DNA of 64,000 nt from Thiohalophilus thiocyanatoxydans (GCF_004366735.1 NZ_SOQX01000002.1:310001-374000); one strand, 5' to 3'. Positions 36,248 to 43,988 are shown, numbered from the stretch's first letter. Numbers and translations are program-made. The notes: generated by a model not told the origin, from the letters alone.

Positions 36248-36628
36248 TCAGGGGCGGAAGATGGTGAGTTCGAGGTTGTCGATGTGGCGGTAGTGTTTGT
36301 CGTTGGCGGTCAGGAGTTCGAGTCCCTGTTCGAGCGCGGTGGCGGCGATGAGGGCGTCGGCCAGTTGCATGGCATTGGCCAGGGCATGTTGTTCGATTAA
36401 AAATGTGGCGCGATTGGATATCCCTTCGTCGATATGGATGATCCTGGCGTCCCAGAAGGCGAGGGCCTGTTTGATGCTGCGCAATTCCTGTTTGTTGCGC
36501 ACGCCCTGGACCAGTTCCATATAGCTGACGGCGGACAGGGTAAAGCCGGTATGTGTGTCGAGCAGATCGGCGGCTTTGCGGTTGCCGCGCAGGTTCCAGA
36601 TCAGGACATCCGTGTCCACCAGGATCAT
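36248..36628 (-). CDS. vapC: VapC-family PIN-domain toxin
   Basis: A 126-residue PIN toxin: MILVDTDVLIWNLRGN, SAVSYMELVQGVRNKQE, LADALIAATALEQG and LLTANDKHYRHI. It overlaps the antitoxin stop by 4 bp. The partner is a Phd-type protein rather than RHH, so this module is not a simple copy of the two VapBC pairs beside it. Confidence 0.93.
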   Translation of the reverse strand: MILVDTDVLIWNLRGNRKAADLLDTHTGFTLSAVSYMELVQGVRNKQELRSIKQALAFWDARIIHIDEGISNRATFLIEQHALANAMQLADALIAATALEQGLELLTANDKHYRHIDNLELTIFRP

Positions 36629-36867
36629 GGCAAATCCCGTCGTTGTCTGAGTTGGCGAATTTCGTTCTCGACACGGTCGGTTTTATCCGCCCAGAGGCCA
36701 AATGCGGGATTGGTTTGCGGTCTGTGCCGGTCGGCTTGCGCCTCCTGCCAGCGCGTGAGCACGGCGCGGCGCTGGCCGTGGTAGGTAATAATGACTTCTT
36801 CACCGCGCTCGATGGCGGCGAGGACCTGGGCGGTATGCAGGCGTAGATCTTTGGTGCTGGCTTCCAT
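36625..36867 (-). CDS. Phd/YefM-family antitoxin
   Basis: An 80-residue antitoxin; DLRLHTAQVLAAIERGEEV and ITYHGQRRAVLTRW match the Phd N-terminal fold. Inverse copies of AAGTT (36882-36886 and 36901-36905) flank the promoter-proximal sequence and may be an operator. The region 36906-37229 upstream holds heptamer arrays and the wbpM promoter area. Confidence 0.88.
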   Translation of the reverse strand: MEASTKDLRLHTAQVLAAIERGEEVIITYHGQRRAVLTRWQEAQADRHRPQTNPAFGLWADKTDRVENEIRQLRQRRDLP

Positions 36868-36930
36868 GGTGGTTATCTCGTAAGTTTCACTTTTAATTGT
36901 AACTTTGTTGGGGTGGGTGTCAAGAGACCA

Positions 36931-37046
36931 CAGTGCTGAGTTCTGAGTTCTAAGTTCTAAGTTCTAAGTTCTGAGGACTAAGTAGGTAGTTGGCGGTACT
37001 CAGTGCTTTGTTGTGACTCAGTACTCAGCACCCGGAACTCAGAACT
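36931..37046. repeat. Inverted pair of heptamer arrays
   Basis: Plus-oriented AGTTCTG/AGTTCTA units (36931-36988) face minus-oriented AGTACTG/AGTTCTG units (37015-37046) across about 26 bp. The arms could pair in RNA. Confidence 0.85.
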
Positions 37047-37194
37047 TCGTAGAGTTGGATTGGCGCAGGGGTTAAAATTTGAGCATGTGGTATTCTCCGG
37101 TCAGTCTGGATGGTGATCGGAGTCGGGCCGCTGGCGAACGCACGGGGGCCGGGGGTGGTTAAATTATGTTAAAGTTATCAGGGTTTTCCCCGAT

Positions 37195-37223
37195 ATGAGA
37201 ATTGAGTCTCATTTGTCTACAAT
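37195..37223 (+). promoter_or_regulatory. Candidate promoter and inverted repeat upstream of capD/wbpM
   Basis: Inverted repeat ATGAGA (37195-37200) and TCTCAT (37207-37212) precedes a good -10 hexamer TACAAT (37218-37223). No matching -35 is seen. Transcription would begin close to the start codon, so the mRNA leader would be very short. Low certainty. Confidence 0.4.
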
Positions 37224-37229
37224 ACGGAT

Positions 37230-39215
37230 ATGGGTATGACAATAACAAGAATAACCGGTTGGCTGGGGGATTTGCCCCGGCCGTACAAGCAGTTGGTGAT
37301 GGCGGCATCGGATGCCCTGCTGTTGATTATGGCGCTGTGGGCGGCGTTTTCATTGCGGTTGGGGACGCTGTATGTGCCGCAGCCGCCGGTGCTGTGGGTG
37401 ATGCTGGCGGCGCCGCTGCTGGCGATTCCGCTTTTTATCCGTTTTGGCCTGTACCGGGCCATTGTCCGTTATATCGGGCTCAAGGCGATCTGGGTGGTGG
37501 TGCAGGCGGTCTCCCTCTACGCGCTGACCTGGGCGGTGCTGGCGTTTTTGAGCGGGGTCGAGAGCATTCCCCGCTCGGTGATCCTGATCAACTGGCTGGT
37601 GGCGATCCTGCTTATCGGCGGCAGCCGCATGCTGGCCCGCTGGTGGTTCCTGCGCCTGCAGTCGGAACCCGACGCGTCCGTGCACGGACGCATCAGTGTG
37701 CTCATCTATGGCGCCGGGGCCTCGGGGATCCAGCTGGCCACGGCGCTGAGCTTTAGTCAGCAATACCGGCCGGTGGCCTTCATCGACGACAATCCGGCGC
37801 TGCAGGGCCATCAGATCAACGGCCTGCCGGTGTTTGCCTTCTCCGCGCTGGACAAACTGATCAAACGTCTGCGGGTGCGTGAGATCATGCTGGCCATGCC
37901 CTCGGCGCCGCGCAGCCGGCGCAAGATGATCATCCGGCGGCTCGAGCCCTATTCGGTGCATGTGAAAACCCTGCCCGGCTTTACCGAACTGGCCGACGGG
38001 CGGGTCAAGATCGAGGATGTCAAGGAGGTGGAGATCGACGATCTGCTGGGCCGTGATCATGTCGAGCCGCGTCCGGAGCTGATCGAGGCCAATGTGCGCG
38101 ACAAGGTGGTGATGGTCACCGGCGCCGGCGGCTCCATCGGCTCCGAGCTGTGCCGCCAGATCCTCAAACACCATCCCCGCCAGTTGCTGCTCTACGAGCA
38201 GAACGAATACGCCCTGTACAACATCGATCATGAGCTGATCCATGCGCCCGCTTATCAGGGCTCGTCAGCGGATCGGGTGGCACAACGCCAGGTCTTGCCC
38301 GTGCTCGGCTCGGTGCTCGATCAGGCGCGGCTGGAGCGGTTGTGTACCGCCTTCGGGGTGCAGACCCTTTATCACGCCGCAGCCTACAAGCATGTGCCCA
38401 TGGTGGAGATGAACCCCGTGGCGGCGATCCGCAACAACATCTTCGGCACCCTGCATCCCGCACAGGCGGCCATCAATACCGGGGTCGAATCGTTCGTCCT
38501 GATCTCCACCGACAAGGCGGTGCGCCCGACCAATACCATGGGGGCCAGCAAACGCTTTGCCGAATTGATCCTGCAGGCATTGAGCCGGCGCCAGGATGTC
38601 GGGACCCGGTTCAGCATGGTCCGCTTCGGCAACGTGCTGGACTCGTCCGGTTCGGTCATTCCGCTGTTCCGGCGCCAGATCCAGAACGGTGGGCCGGTCA
38701 CCGTGACCGATCCGCGGATTATTCGTTACTTTATGACCATTCCCGAGGCCGCCGAGCTGGTGATCCAGGCCGGGGCCATGGGGCAGGGCGGGGACGTTTT
38801 TGTGCTGGATATGGGCGAGCCGGTCAAGATCCTGGATCTGGCCCAGCACATGATCCGACTCAGCGGCCTGGAAGTACGGGATGAGGAACATCCCGACGGC
38901 GATATCGCGATTGAGATCACCGGCCTGCGTCCCGGCGAAAAACTTTTTGAAGAGCTGCTGATCGGCGATAACGTCAGCGAGACCTGCCACCCGGCCATCA
39001 TGCGCGCCGAAGAAGACGCCCTCGACTGGAGCCGGTTGGAGGCCTACCTGAAACGGCTGGATGCGGCGGTACAAAGCTTCGATCAACAAACCATCCGGGA
39101 TGTACTGCTGGACGCGGTGAAAGGCTTTAATCCTCAGTGCGGGATTGAAGATCTCGTCTACAAAAATGCCGTAGGGATGGCGGGGGAGAATGTATTGGAA
39201 ATCGGGAATCTTTAG
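37230..39215 (+). CDS. Membrane-anchored UDP-HexNAc 4,6-dehydratase (WbpM/CapD/FlaA1 long form)
   Basis: A 661-residue inner-membrane protein. Four hydrophobic helices lie in residues 1-150, then a CoA-binding-like Rossmann segment, then the C-terminal catalytic dehydratase with TGAGGSIGSELCRQIL (about 292-307), HAAAYKHVPMVEMNP and the active-site STDKAVRPTNTMGASKR. It converts UDP-GlcNAc to a 4-keto-6-deoxy sugar, the substrate for the DegT aminotransferase at 30.8 kb and the PglC-like transferase. It is separated from them by a 5-kb TA island. Its stop codon (39213-39215) lies within a heptamer array. ATG 37236 is an alternative start. Confidence 0.94.
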   Translation: MGMTITRITGWLGDLPRPYKQLVMAASDALLLIMALWAAFSLRLGTLYVPQPPVLWVMLAAPLLAIPLFIRFGLYRAIVRYIGLKAIWVVVQAVSLYALTWAVLAFLSGVESIPRSVILINWLVAILLIGGSRMLARWWFLRLQSEPDASVHGRISVLIYGAGASGIQLATALSFSQQYRPVAFIDDNPALQGHQINGLPVFAFSALDKLIKRLRVREIMLAMPSAPRSRRKMIIRRLEPYSVHVKTLPGFTELADGRVKIEDVKEVEIDDLLGRDHVEPRPELIEANVRDKVVMVTGAGGSIGSELCRQILKHHPRQLLLYEQNEYALYNIDHELIHAPAYQGSSADRVAQRQVLPVLGSVLDQARLERLCTAFGVQTLYHAAAYKHVPMVEMNPVAAIRNNIFGTLHPAQAAINTGVESFVLISTDKAVRPTNTMGASKRFAELILQALSRRQDVGTRFSMVRFGNVLDSSGSVIPLFRRQIQNGGPVTVTDPRIIRYFMTIPEAAELVIQAGAMGQGGDVFVLDMGEPVKILDLAQHMIRLSGLEVRDEEHPDGDIAIEITGLRPGEKLFEELLIGDNVSETCHPAIMRAEEDALDWSRLEAYLKRLDAAVQSFDQQTIRDVLLDAVKGFNPQCGIEDLVYKNAVGMAGENVLEIGNL

Positions 39216-39331
39216 TACTTAGTACTTAGTACTTAGTTCTGAGTGCTGGGGACTGTCTGTTGTAGGAGGGGCTTTCAGCCGCGACTGTATGAGTGAGGCA
39301 GACTGGTCGCCGATTAAATCGCCTCCCACAA
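39213..39331 (+). repeat. AGTACTT array followed by a REPIN
   Basis: AGTACTT, AGTTCTG and AGTGCTG units (39213-39248) begin at the capD stop codon, continue to GACTGTCTGTTGT, and join a REP half TGTAGGAGGGGCTTTCAGCCG (split here for length: TGTAGGAGGGG, CTTTCAGCCG) at 39260-39286. The inverse half is at 39305-39331 (GTCGCCG and CGCCTCCCACA), giving a complete REPIN. Confidence 0.9.
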
Positions 39332-39332
39332 G

Positions 39333-39566
39333 TAATTTTGAATGTTGAATTGGACGGCGCTTCGGCGCCGTTTTTTGGTTGTGGGATAAATAAAAGTCGG
39401 CAGTCGGCAGTTTGCAGTTGGCAGGATATAAGAGTTCTGAGTTCTGAGTTCTGAGTTCTGAGTACTTAGGACTAAGGACTAAGGACTGTCTGTTGTGGGA
39501 GGGGCTTGCAGCCGCGACTTTTCGAAGTGAGGCAAAACTCGCCGTCGGGGGCGTCACCTCCTGCAG
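39333..39566 (+). repeat. Composite repeat element, copy 3, with REPIN
   Basis: AATTTTG/AATGTTG units (39333-39352), GC hairpin with T-run (39355-39376), AAAAGTCGGC and AGTTGGC-type units (39393-39422), linker AGGATATAAG, AGTTCTG units then AGTACTT and AGGACTA units (39433-39486), CTGTCTGTTGT and a REPIN (39493-39566). The modules match copies 1 and 2 in order. Confidence 0.92.
39355..39376 (+). terminator. Rho-independent terminator within composite copy 3
   Basis: CGGCGC/GCGCCG stem with TTCG tetraloop followed by six T; 140 bp after the capD stop codon, on the same strand. Confidence 0.85.
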
Positions 39567-39599
39567 GCCCTTCGGGCAAGGGGAGGCAGGTTGGCTGTA

Positions 39600-39628
39600 T
39601 TGACAAAACGCACGTTATAACGTACGTT
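39600..39628 (+). promoter_or_regulatory. Promoter and palindromic operator of the yefM-yoeB pair
   Basis: TTGACA (39600-39605) with TACGTT 17 bp downstream. Overlapping palindromes ACGTTATAACGT (39612-39623) and AACGTACGTT (39619-39628) cover the spacer and -10. This matches the autorepression layout of YefM-type antitoxins. Confidence 0.65.
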
Positions 39629-39647
39629 TTCGGTAGAGGTAATTGAT

Positions 39648-39890
39648 ATGAGCAACATTACTGCTACTGAGGCCCGGGCCAGACTTTACAGCCTGATTGA
39701 TGAGGTGGCTGAATCACACCAGCCTGCCGTGATCACCGGCAAGCGGACCAATGCGGTTCTGATCTCGGAAGAGGATTGGAACGCCATTGCGGAAACCCTG
39801 CATTTGTTGTCCGTGCCCGGTATGCGCGAGTCGATCAAGTCAGGCATGGATGAGCCTGTCGATGAATGTGCCAGGGAACTGGATTGGTGA
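39648..39890 (+). CDS. yefM: YefM-family antitoxin
   Basis: An 80-residue antitoxin of the Phd/YefM family with ITATEARARLYSLIDEVAES at the N-terminus and the YefM-like AVLISEEDWNAIAETLHLLS. GAGG lies nine bases before the ATG. Its stop overlaps the toxin start (GTGA), so both proteins come from one mRNA. Confidence 0.93.
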   Translation: MSNITATEARARLYSLIDEVAESHQPAVITGKRTNAVLISEEDWNAIAETLHLLSVPGMRESIKSGMDEPVDECARELDW

Positions 39891-40150
39891 GCTGGACGCT
39901 TATCTATACCAAACAAGCGCAAAAAGATGCCAGAAAGCTCGCCGCTTCGGGGCTGAAGAACAAGGCCCGGGAGCTACTCGCCGTTCTGGAGAGTAATCCC
40001 TTCCAAAATCCACCGCCCTACGAAAAGCTGGTCGGCGATCTGTCCGGCGCCTGTTCACGTCGAATCAATATTCAACACCGCCTTGTGTATCAGGTTCTGG
40101 AGGAGGAGCGCGTGGTCAAGGTCCTTCGGCTCTGGACGCATTATGAATAA
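39887..40150 (+). CDS. yoeB: YoeB/Txe-family mRNA interferase toxin
   Basis: An 87-residue RelE-superfamily toxin cleaving mRNA in the ribosomal A site. WTLIYTKQAQKDARKLAAS opens the protein; catalytic blocks are PPPYEKLVGDLSGACSRRI, NIQHRLVYQV and the C-terminal RLWTHYE, including the Glu/Arg/His/Tyr set of YoeB. The start is GTG at 39887, overlapping the antitoxin stop; the ATG at 39866 would give a non-family extension. Confidence 0.94.
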   Translation: MSWTLIYTKQAQKDARKLAASGLKNKARELLAVLESNPFQNPPPYEKLVGDLSGACSRRINIQHRLVYQVLEEERVVKVLRLWTHYE

Positions 40151-40153
40151 GAC

Positions 40154-40316
40154 AAGTTGGCAGTCGCAGTTTGCAGTCGGCAGGATAAAACAGTGCTGAG
40201 TGCTGAGTGCTGAGTGCAAACAAGTTGGCAGTCGGCAATCGGCAGTCGGCAGTCGGCAGGATAAAATAGTGCTGAGTGCTGAGTCGGCAGCGTAGGAGCG
40301 GCTACGCCGCGATAGT
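40154..40316 (+). repeat. Duplicated AGTTGGC-linker-AGTGCTG module ending in REP
   Basis: The block AGTTGGC units, linker AGGATAAAA, AGTGCTG units occurs twice in tandem (40155-40215 and 40224-40283). It ends in GTAGGAGCGGCTACGCCGCG (40292-40311), a shorter REP variant. No gene lies in 40151-40448. Confidence 0.9.
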
Positions 40317-40366
40317 GTTGAAGCGTGTCGTGCTTAAAGACGCATAAATAAAATGTGAAAAAGGGT

Positions 40367-40428
40367 ATGTAATAGACTTACATTTTACCGCCTTCTGTTT
40401 GACATACATTGGCAATATTTGCCATATT
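40367..40428 (+). promoter_or_regulatory. Promoter and operators of the parDE pair
   Basis: TTGACA (40399-40404) with CATATT (40423-40428) at 18-bp spacing. The palindrome TGGCAATATTTGCCA (40410-40424) covers the spacer, and ATGTAA/TTACAT (40367-40372, 40378-40383) lies just upstream. These are natural ParD binding-site candidates. Confidence 0.65.
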
Positions 40429-40448
40429 AAGTAAAGGAGGTGTTGATT

Positions 40449-40691
40449 ATGGCCACGATGAATATTTCGCTGCCTGAGGGAATGAAAGACTGGGTGGAGA
40501 AGCAGGCCCGGTCCGGGCGGTATAGTAATCATAGTGATTATGTCCGCGATCTGATTCGTCGGGATCAGGATCAGACGATGAAAATTGCCCGGATGCAGTC
40601 CCTGGTGACCGAGGGGATTGAGAGTGGGGAGGGGGAGCGTTCTATGGATGAGCTACGCGCCGCCGCTCAAAAGAAAGTATCAACAACCTGA
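40449..40691 (+). CDS. parD: ParD-family antitoxin
   Basis: An 80-residue RHH antitoxin. The family core is MNISLPEGMKDWVEKQ, SGRYSNHSDYVRDLIRRD. AAGGAGG at 40434-40440 fits ATG 40449, so the in-frame GTG at 40440 is not used. The C-terminal half, SMDELRAAAQKK, should wrap the toxin. Confidence 0.94.
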   Translation: MATMNISLPEGMKDWVEKQARSGRYSNHSDYVRDLIRRDQDQTMKIARMQSLVTEGIESGEGERSMDELRAAAQKKVSTT

Positions 40692-40700
40692 CGCCACTTG

Positions 40701-41009
40701 ATGGCTTACAAGCTCAGTCGCAAGGCGGAAGAAGATACCATTGCGGTTTTTGTCGCCGGGATTGAACAGTTCGGTTTGTTACAGGCCGAACGCTATCACG
40801 ACGAGCTGGAGAAATGTTTTCAGTTTCTTGCAGAGAATCCCAAAGCGGCACGCGAGCGATATGAAATTACTCCTCCTGTTCGTGTGCATCCTTTTGAATC
40901 CCACCTGATTATCTACACCGTCGATGAAGATGATGATGTCTTTATCGTTCGTGTACGGCATGGTCATGAAGATTGGCTGTCGGCAGGATATAAAAGTTCT
41001 GAGTTCTGA
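40701..41009 (+). CDS. parE: ParE-family toxin
   Basis: A 102-residue RelE/ParE-superfamily toxin, usually acting on DNA gyrase. YKLSRKAEEDTIAVFVAG, AERYHDELEKCFQFLAENP and HLIIYTVDEDDDVFIVRVRHG (two blocks, HLIIYTV and VFIVRVRHG) are characteristic. It follows parD by 9 bp. The last four codons and the stop codon are made of AGTTCTG heptamer sequence, which suggests that the original C-terminus was overwritten by the repeat. Confidence 0.93.
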   Translation: MAYKLSRKAEEDTIAVFVAGIEQFGLLQAERYHDELEKCFQFLAENPKAARERYEITPPVRVHPFESHLIIYTVDEDDDVFIVRVRHGHEDWLSAGYKSSEF

Positions 41010-41145
41010 GTACTTAGGACTTAGGACTAAGGACTAAGGACTAAGGACTAAGGACTAAGGACTAAGGACTGTCTGTTGTGGGAGGGGCTTGCAGCCGCGA
41101 CTTCTCGAAGCCAGGCAAGTCGTCGCTACAAGTGCCTCCTACAGT
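40981..41145 (+). repeat. AGTTCTG/AGGACTA array joined to a REPIN
   Basis: GTCGGCAGGATATAAA linker, AGTTCTG units, AGTACTT, then about seven AGGACTA units (to 41067), CTGTCTGTTGT, and a REPIN (41075-41145). The start of the array overlaps the end of parE. The remainder up to 41255 has no gene. Confidence 0.92.
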
Positions 41146-41255
41146 TTCTGTGGCCAGGGAAGGGCGAGCCGGGAGTCGTTGACAGTTTGCAGATGACAGT
41201 CAGGCTGCAATTTTGGTTTTGAGCCCTGGTGGGACTGGTCGGAACGGGGTTCTTT

Positions 41256-41275
41256 GTGTACACTTATTGTGTACA
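41256..41275 (+). promoter_or_regulatory. Operator candidate upstream of a phd-vapC pair
   Basis: GTGTACAC (41256-41263), itself palindromic, is repeated as GTGTACA (41269-41275) 13 bp later, 18 bp before the antitoxin start. Confidence 0.6.
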
Positions 41276-41292
41276 TCAAAAGGAGGTGGGTT

Positions 41293-41529
41293 ATGTCGAC
41301 GGTGAATGTGCGGGATGCGCGGGAGCGGTTTGCGCAGCTACTGGATGAGGTGGCGGCCGGTGAGGAGGTTATTATCCTGCGGCGAGGCGCGCCTGCCGCG
41401 CGCCTGGTGGGTATGGGGGCGAAAAGCATCAGCTTCCCCGACAGGCAGCAGCTGCGGGAATCCTTGCCGCCGCTGGAGACGACGGCGGCAGAGGTGGTGC
41501 GCGAACTGCGGGATCAGGAACGGTATTAA
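41293..41529 (+). CDS. Phd/YefM-family antitoxin
   Basis: A 78-residue antitoxin; VNVRDARERFAQLLDEVAAG and IILRRGAPAARLVGM are Phd hallmarks. AAAGGAGG lies six bases before the ATG at 41293, a stronger start than the ATG at 41254. The stop codon overlaps the PIN toxin ATG. Confidence 0.9.
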   Translation: MSTVNVRDARERFAQLLDEVAAGEEVIILRRGAPAARLVGMGAKSISFPDRQQLRESLPPLETTAAEVVRELRDQERY

Positions 41530-41951
41530 TGCTTTATATCGATACTTCCGCGCTGTTGCCTTATTACCGCCAGGAGCCGGCCAGCCAACAGGTGCAGGCC
41601 TTGTTCAGTGCGCAGCGGTCGCCGGTGTTGATCAGCCGATTGACGAAGCTGGAGCTCGCCTCGGCGCTGGCCCGCTGGGTCAGAACCGGTGAGTTGAGCG
41701 AGGTCCAGGCCAATCGAATCGAAGCGGCGTTTAATGAAGATTGTGATGAGGGGCGTTTCATCGTCAAAGCACTCACCGGCCAACAATTCGAACGGGCCAA
41801 CCACTGGCTGCTGACGCGCAAGACCGCTTTACGCTCGCTGAATGCACTACACCTTGCCTGCGCGGCGGGTAACGAAGCGATTCTGGTCACCGGGGACGAG
41901 GCACTGTTCAAGGCAGCGGAATTTCTGGGGTTGCGGGTGCGGTGGCCGTAA
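41529..41951 (+). CDS. vapC: VapC-family PIN-domain toxin
   Basis: A 140-residue PIN toxin with MLYIDTSALLPYY, ISRLTKLELASALARW, LRSLNALHLACAA and LVTGDEALFKAAE. It belongs to the longer PIN branch paired with Phd-type antitoxins. An AGTGCTG array begins eight bases after the stop codon. Confidence 0.92.
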   Translation: MLYIDTSALLPYYRQEPASQQVQALFSAQRSPVLISRLTKLELASALARWVRTGELSEVQANRIEAAFNEDCDEGRFIVKALTGQQFERANHWLLTRKTALRSLNALHLACAAGNEAILVTGDEALFKAAEFLGLRVRWP

Positions 41952-41958
41952 AAATAAA

Positions 41959-42036
41959 GTGCTGAGTGCTGAGTGCTGAGTGCTGAGTGCTGAGTGCTGA
42001 GTGCTGAGTGCTGAGTGCTGAGTGCTGAGTGCTGAG
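41959..42036 (+). repeat. AGTGCTG array, about 11 perfect units
   Basis: The purest array in the window: about 11 near-identical units of AGTGCTG. It ends exactly at the terminal inverted repeat of an IS3-family remnant, so the element appears joined to, or inserted beside, the array edge. Confidence 0.95.
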
Positions 42037-42225
42037 TGAATCGCCCCGGTTTTCGCGGAGGCTGTTTGGTTTAAGTTAAGCCGCTGCAGCGATCGATTCG
42101 CCAAGCTACTGGTCGTAAGCTTCCGCCGGCGGATAGATACCCGATGCTTTCCAGCAGTCGGTGGTGGTTCAACCAGCGCACCCATTCCAGCGTGGTCAGT
42201 TCCTCGGCCACCCGGGTTTTTACAG
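42037..42225 (-). pseudogene. IS3-family insertion-sequence remnant (transposase 3' end)
   Basis: TGAATCGCCCCGG at 42037 resembles the terminal inverted repeat of IS3-family elements. Reading the minus strand from 42225, RVAEELTTLEWVRWLNHHR and LLESIGY match the C-terminal end of OrfB (usual form TLEWVDWFNNRRLLE); a frame shift then gives PPAEAYDQ. Only the last 55 or so codons remain. 42226-42346 shows no recognisable gene. Confidence 0.85.
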
Positions 42226-42346
42226 CCGAACATCATTGACCTGAGATCGGGCGAGCTTTGTATACGATGCCAAAACTGATCAACATATGGCCGCCTATCT
42301 GATATGCGGCGGGAATTGAGCTTTTGCGCCGGGTTGCGAGCCTGTT

Positions 42347-43549
42347 TTACGCCGGTGCCAGTTGCGGGAAATACCAGGGCTCGGCATGGGCCGGAATTGC
42401 CCAGTAAAGATCCGAACGGGGACTGATTTCGGTCAGCAGGCCTTCCTGCTTGAGCTGGGACAACAGACGCCGGGCACTGCGCTCGGGCATGCCGGTGAGC
42501 TCCAGTGCGTGGGCACGTTTTAGCCTGCCCTGCAGGAAGGCGGAATAGAGAACCAGCGACGCGGCTTCCTTGAGTTGTCCCATTCCCGAGACCCGGTTGT
42601 CGTTTCTGGCCTGTACGTAGCTTGCAATACGCGCCTGTATGGCATCGAGTGCCAGTAGCTCGTCCATGTACTGGATCTGATCCAGTGCTGTCTCCAGCAT
42701 GAACTGGCAAAACGCGAGCAGGGCCGATTCGCTAAGTTGACCACGGCCGTCGTAATCTCCCTGGCGGGGCATATCGGTGTGTGCCAGGGCTGCCTTGTAC
42801 TGCGTGGACGATCGGGCCAGGCCGCGGCTCAAACACCAGACACCTTCGCTTTCCAAACCCAGTGCTCGAAGAGACGCATCGGTAAAAAGTCGCATCACGC
42901 GACCATTACCATCGGCAAACGGGTGGATCCAGGCCAAACGGTGATGAGCGCACATCACGGCGATCACTTTACGATCTCCGCTGTACCGGCTCGGATGATA
43001 GGTCTCACAGAACTGTTGCATAAACTGCGGCAATGTCTCGGGGGGCGGGGGATGGTGGCGTCCTACCGTAACCGGTTTGCTGCGCCAGTCGCCGGGGATG
43101 ACCTGCTCGATCACTTCGCCTTGCTCATTTTTAAGTTCACGGAACGTGTTGGGGATATGCCGATAGAATTGCCGGTGAATCGCCTGAATAAAATCCGCCG
43201 TGAAGAGCTTATCCAGCCCGGGGGACTGGTCCTGTAGCCAGTTTTGCGCCTCGATATGTGCCAGGGATTCGAGTTGTAGATCCCGTTTGGCGGGATCGGC
43301 GGAAAATTCCCCCTGCTGTGCGGCCCGGATTTCATGCGGGAGAGTCCGGTTACCTTCTATCAGGTTTGAATAATAGGAGTTGATGACGGCCATATGGCGG
43401 ATAAGGGTTCGGCGTGTCTCTTCGGCCACGCGGCCGGCCAGCTTGGCCGAGGCGGCATTGATGGCCAGGGCCATATCGGGCAGGGGGCTGTTCCGCAGCG
43501 CCTTATCCGAAGGCACATAGGGCGAGCAGGCTTGCAGGAGCGTTGGCAT
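42347..43549 (-). CDS. Fic/DOC-family AMP-transferase
   Basis: A 400-residue Fic protein that would transfer AMP, or a related group, to a protein hydroxyl. The active-site motif is HPFADGNGRVMR with His209. The class II inhibitory helix is present as SNLIEGN at residues 61-67, so the enzyme is self-inhibited. The C-terminal third, LTGMPERSARRLLSQLKQEG, is a winged-helix-like region as in many stand-alone bacterial Fic proteins. No partner antitoxin is seen, as expected for class II. It closes the TA island. Confidence 0.95.
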   Translation of the reverse strand: MPTLLQACSPYVPSDKALRNSPLPDMALAINAASAKLAGRVAEETRRTLIRHMAVINSYYSNLIEGNRTLPHEIRAAQQGEFSADPAKRDLQLESLAHIEAQNWLQDQSPGLDKLFTADFIQAIHRQFYRHIPNTFRELKNEQGEVIEQVIPGDWRSKPVTVGRHHPPPPETLPQFMQQFCETYHPSRYSGDRKVIAVMCAHHRLAWIHPFADGNGRVMRLFTDASLRALGLESEGVWCLSRGLARSSTQYKAALAHTDMPRQGDYDGRGQLSESALLAFCQFMLETALDQIQYMDELLALDAIQARIASYVQARNDNRVSGMGQLKEAASLVLYSAFLQGRLKRAHALELTGMPERSARRLLSQLKQEGLLTEISPRSDLYWAIPAHAEPWYFPQLAPA

Positions 43550-43674
43550 GAGGTGATTTTGGCCGGTTTTTTGGCCGGAATCAAGACATAAAAATATCTT
43601 TTGGATCAGTCATGTGAAACTATTGAGTGTGATTTTCGGCCTGGATTTGGCCGGATTGTTGGCCGCCAGATTTG

Positions 43675-43742
43675 CAGGGGCGGCTGCGCCGCGATAGATC
43701 TTGCCGCGTGGCACGGTTTGTCGCGCCGGAGGCGCTCTTACA
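43675..43742. repeat. REPIN-like inverted repeat
   Basis: GGGGCGGCTGCGCCGCGAT faces an inverse half TCGCGCCGGAGGCGCTCTTACA. It belongs with the short REP variant at 40292. No gene is found in 43550-43903. Confidence 0.7.
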
Positions 43743-43903
43743 GCCCATTGGGACTGAATTTGCTTTCCTCGTCCCTTGTCCCGGTTCGAACGGGACGGAG
43801 CGGTCGGTATATACCCAGCCTCGGGACCGAGGCTGAGAGGCCGTTTCCCCCGCATTTGAGGCTTGCCATAAGTCGTTCATTTCTGTATCTTTCCCGCCTC
43901 TCC

Positions 43904-43980
43904 AGTCGCGTAGCTCAGTTGGTTAGAGCACCACCTTGACATGGTGGGGGTCGGTGGTTCGAGTCCACTCGCGACTACCA
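43904..43980 (+). tRNA. tRNA-Val (anticodon GAC)
   Basis: 77-nt cloverleaf. Acceptor AGTCGCG pairs with CGCGACT, D-arm GCTCAGTTGGTTAGAGC, anticodon stem CCACC/GGTGG with loop TTGACAT giving anticodon GAC, T-arm GGTTCGAGTCC, and encoded ACCA end. It stands alone upstream of thrS. Confidence 0.96.
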
Positions 43981-43988
43981 AATCCAGA

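Noticed and set aside
41959-42036. Tandem arrays considered as CRISPR arrays
   Set aside because: The period is 7 bp with no spacers, and no cas gene is present.
41847-42710. 287-residue minus-strand frame with His-Ser-Ala-Leu-Ser-Thr-Gln repeats
   Set aside because: It reads through the IS3 remnant, an AGTGCTG array and out-of-frame fic sequence; the repeat peptide is only a translation of the array.
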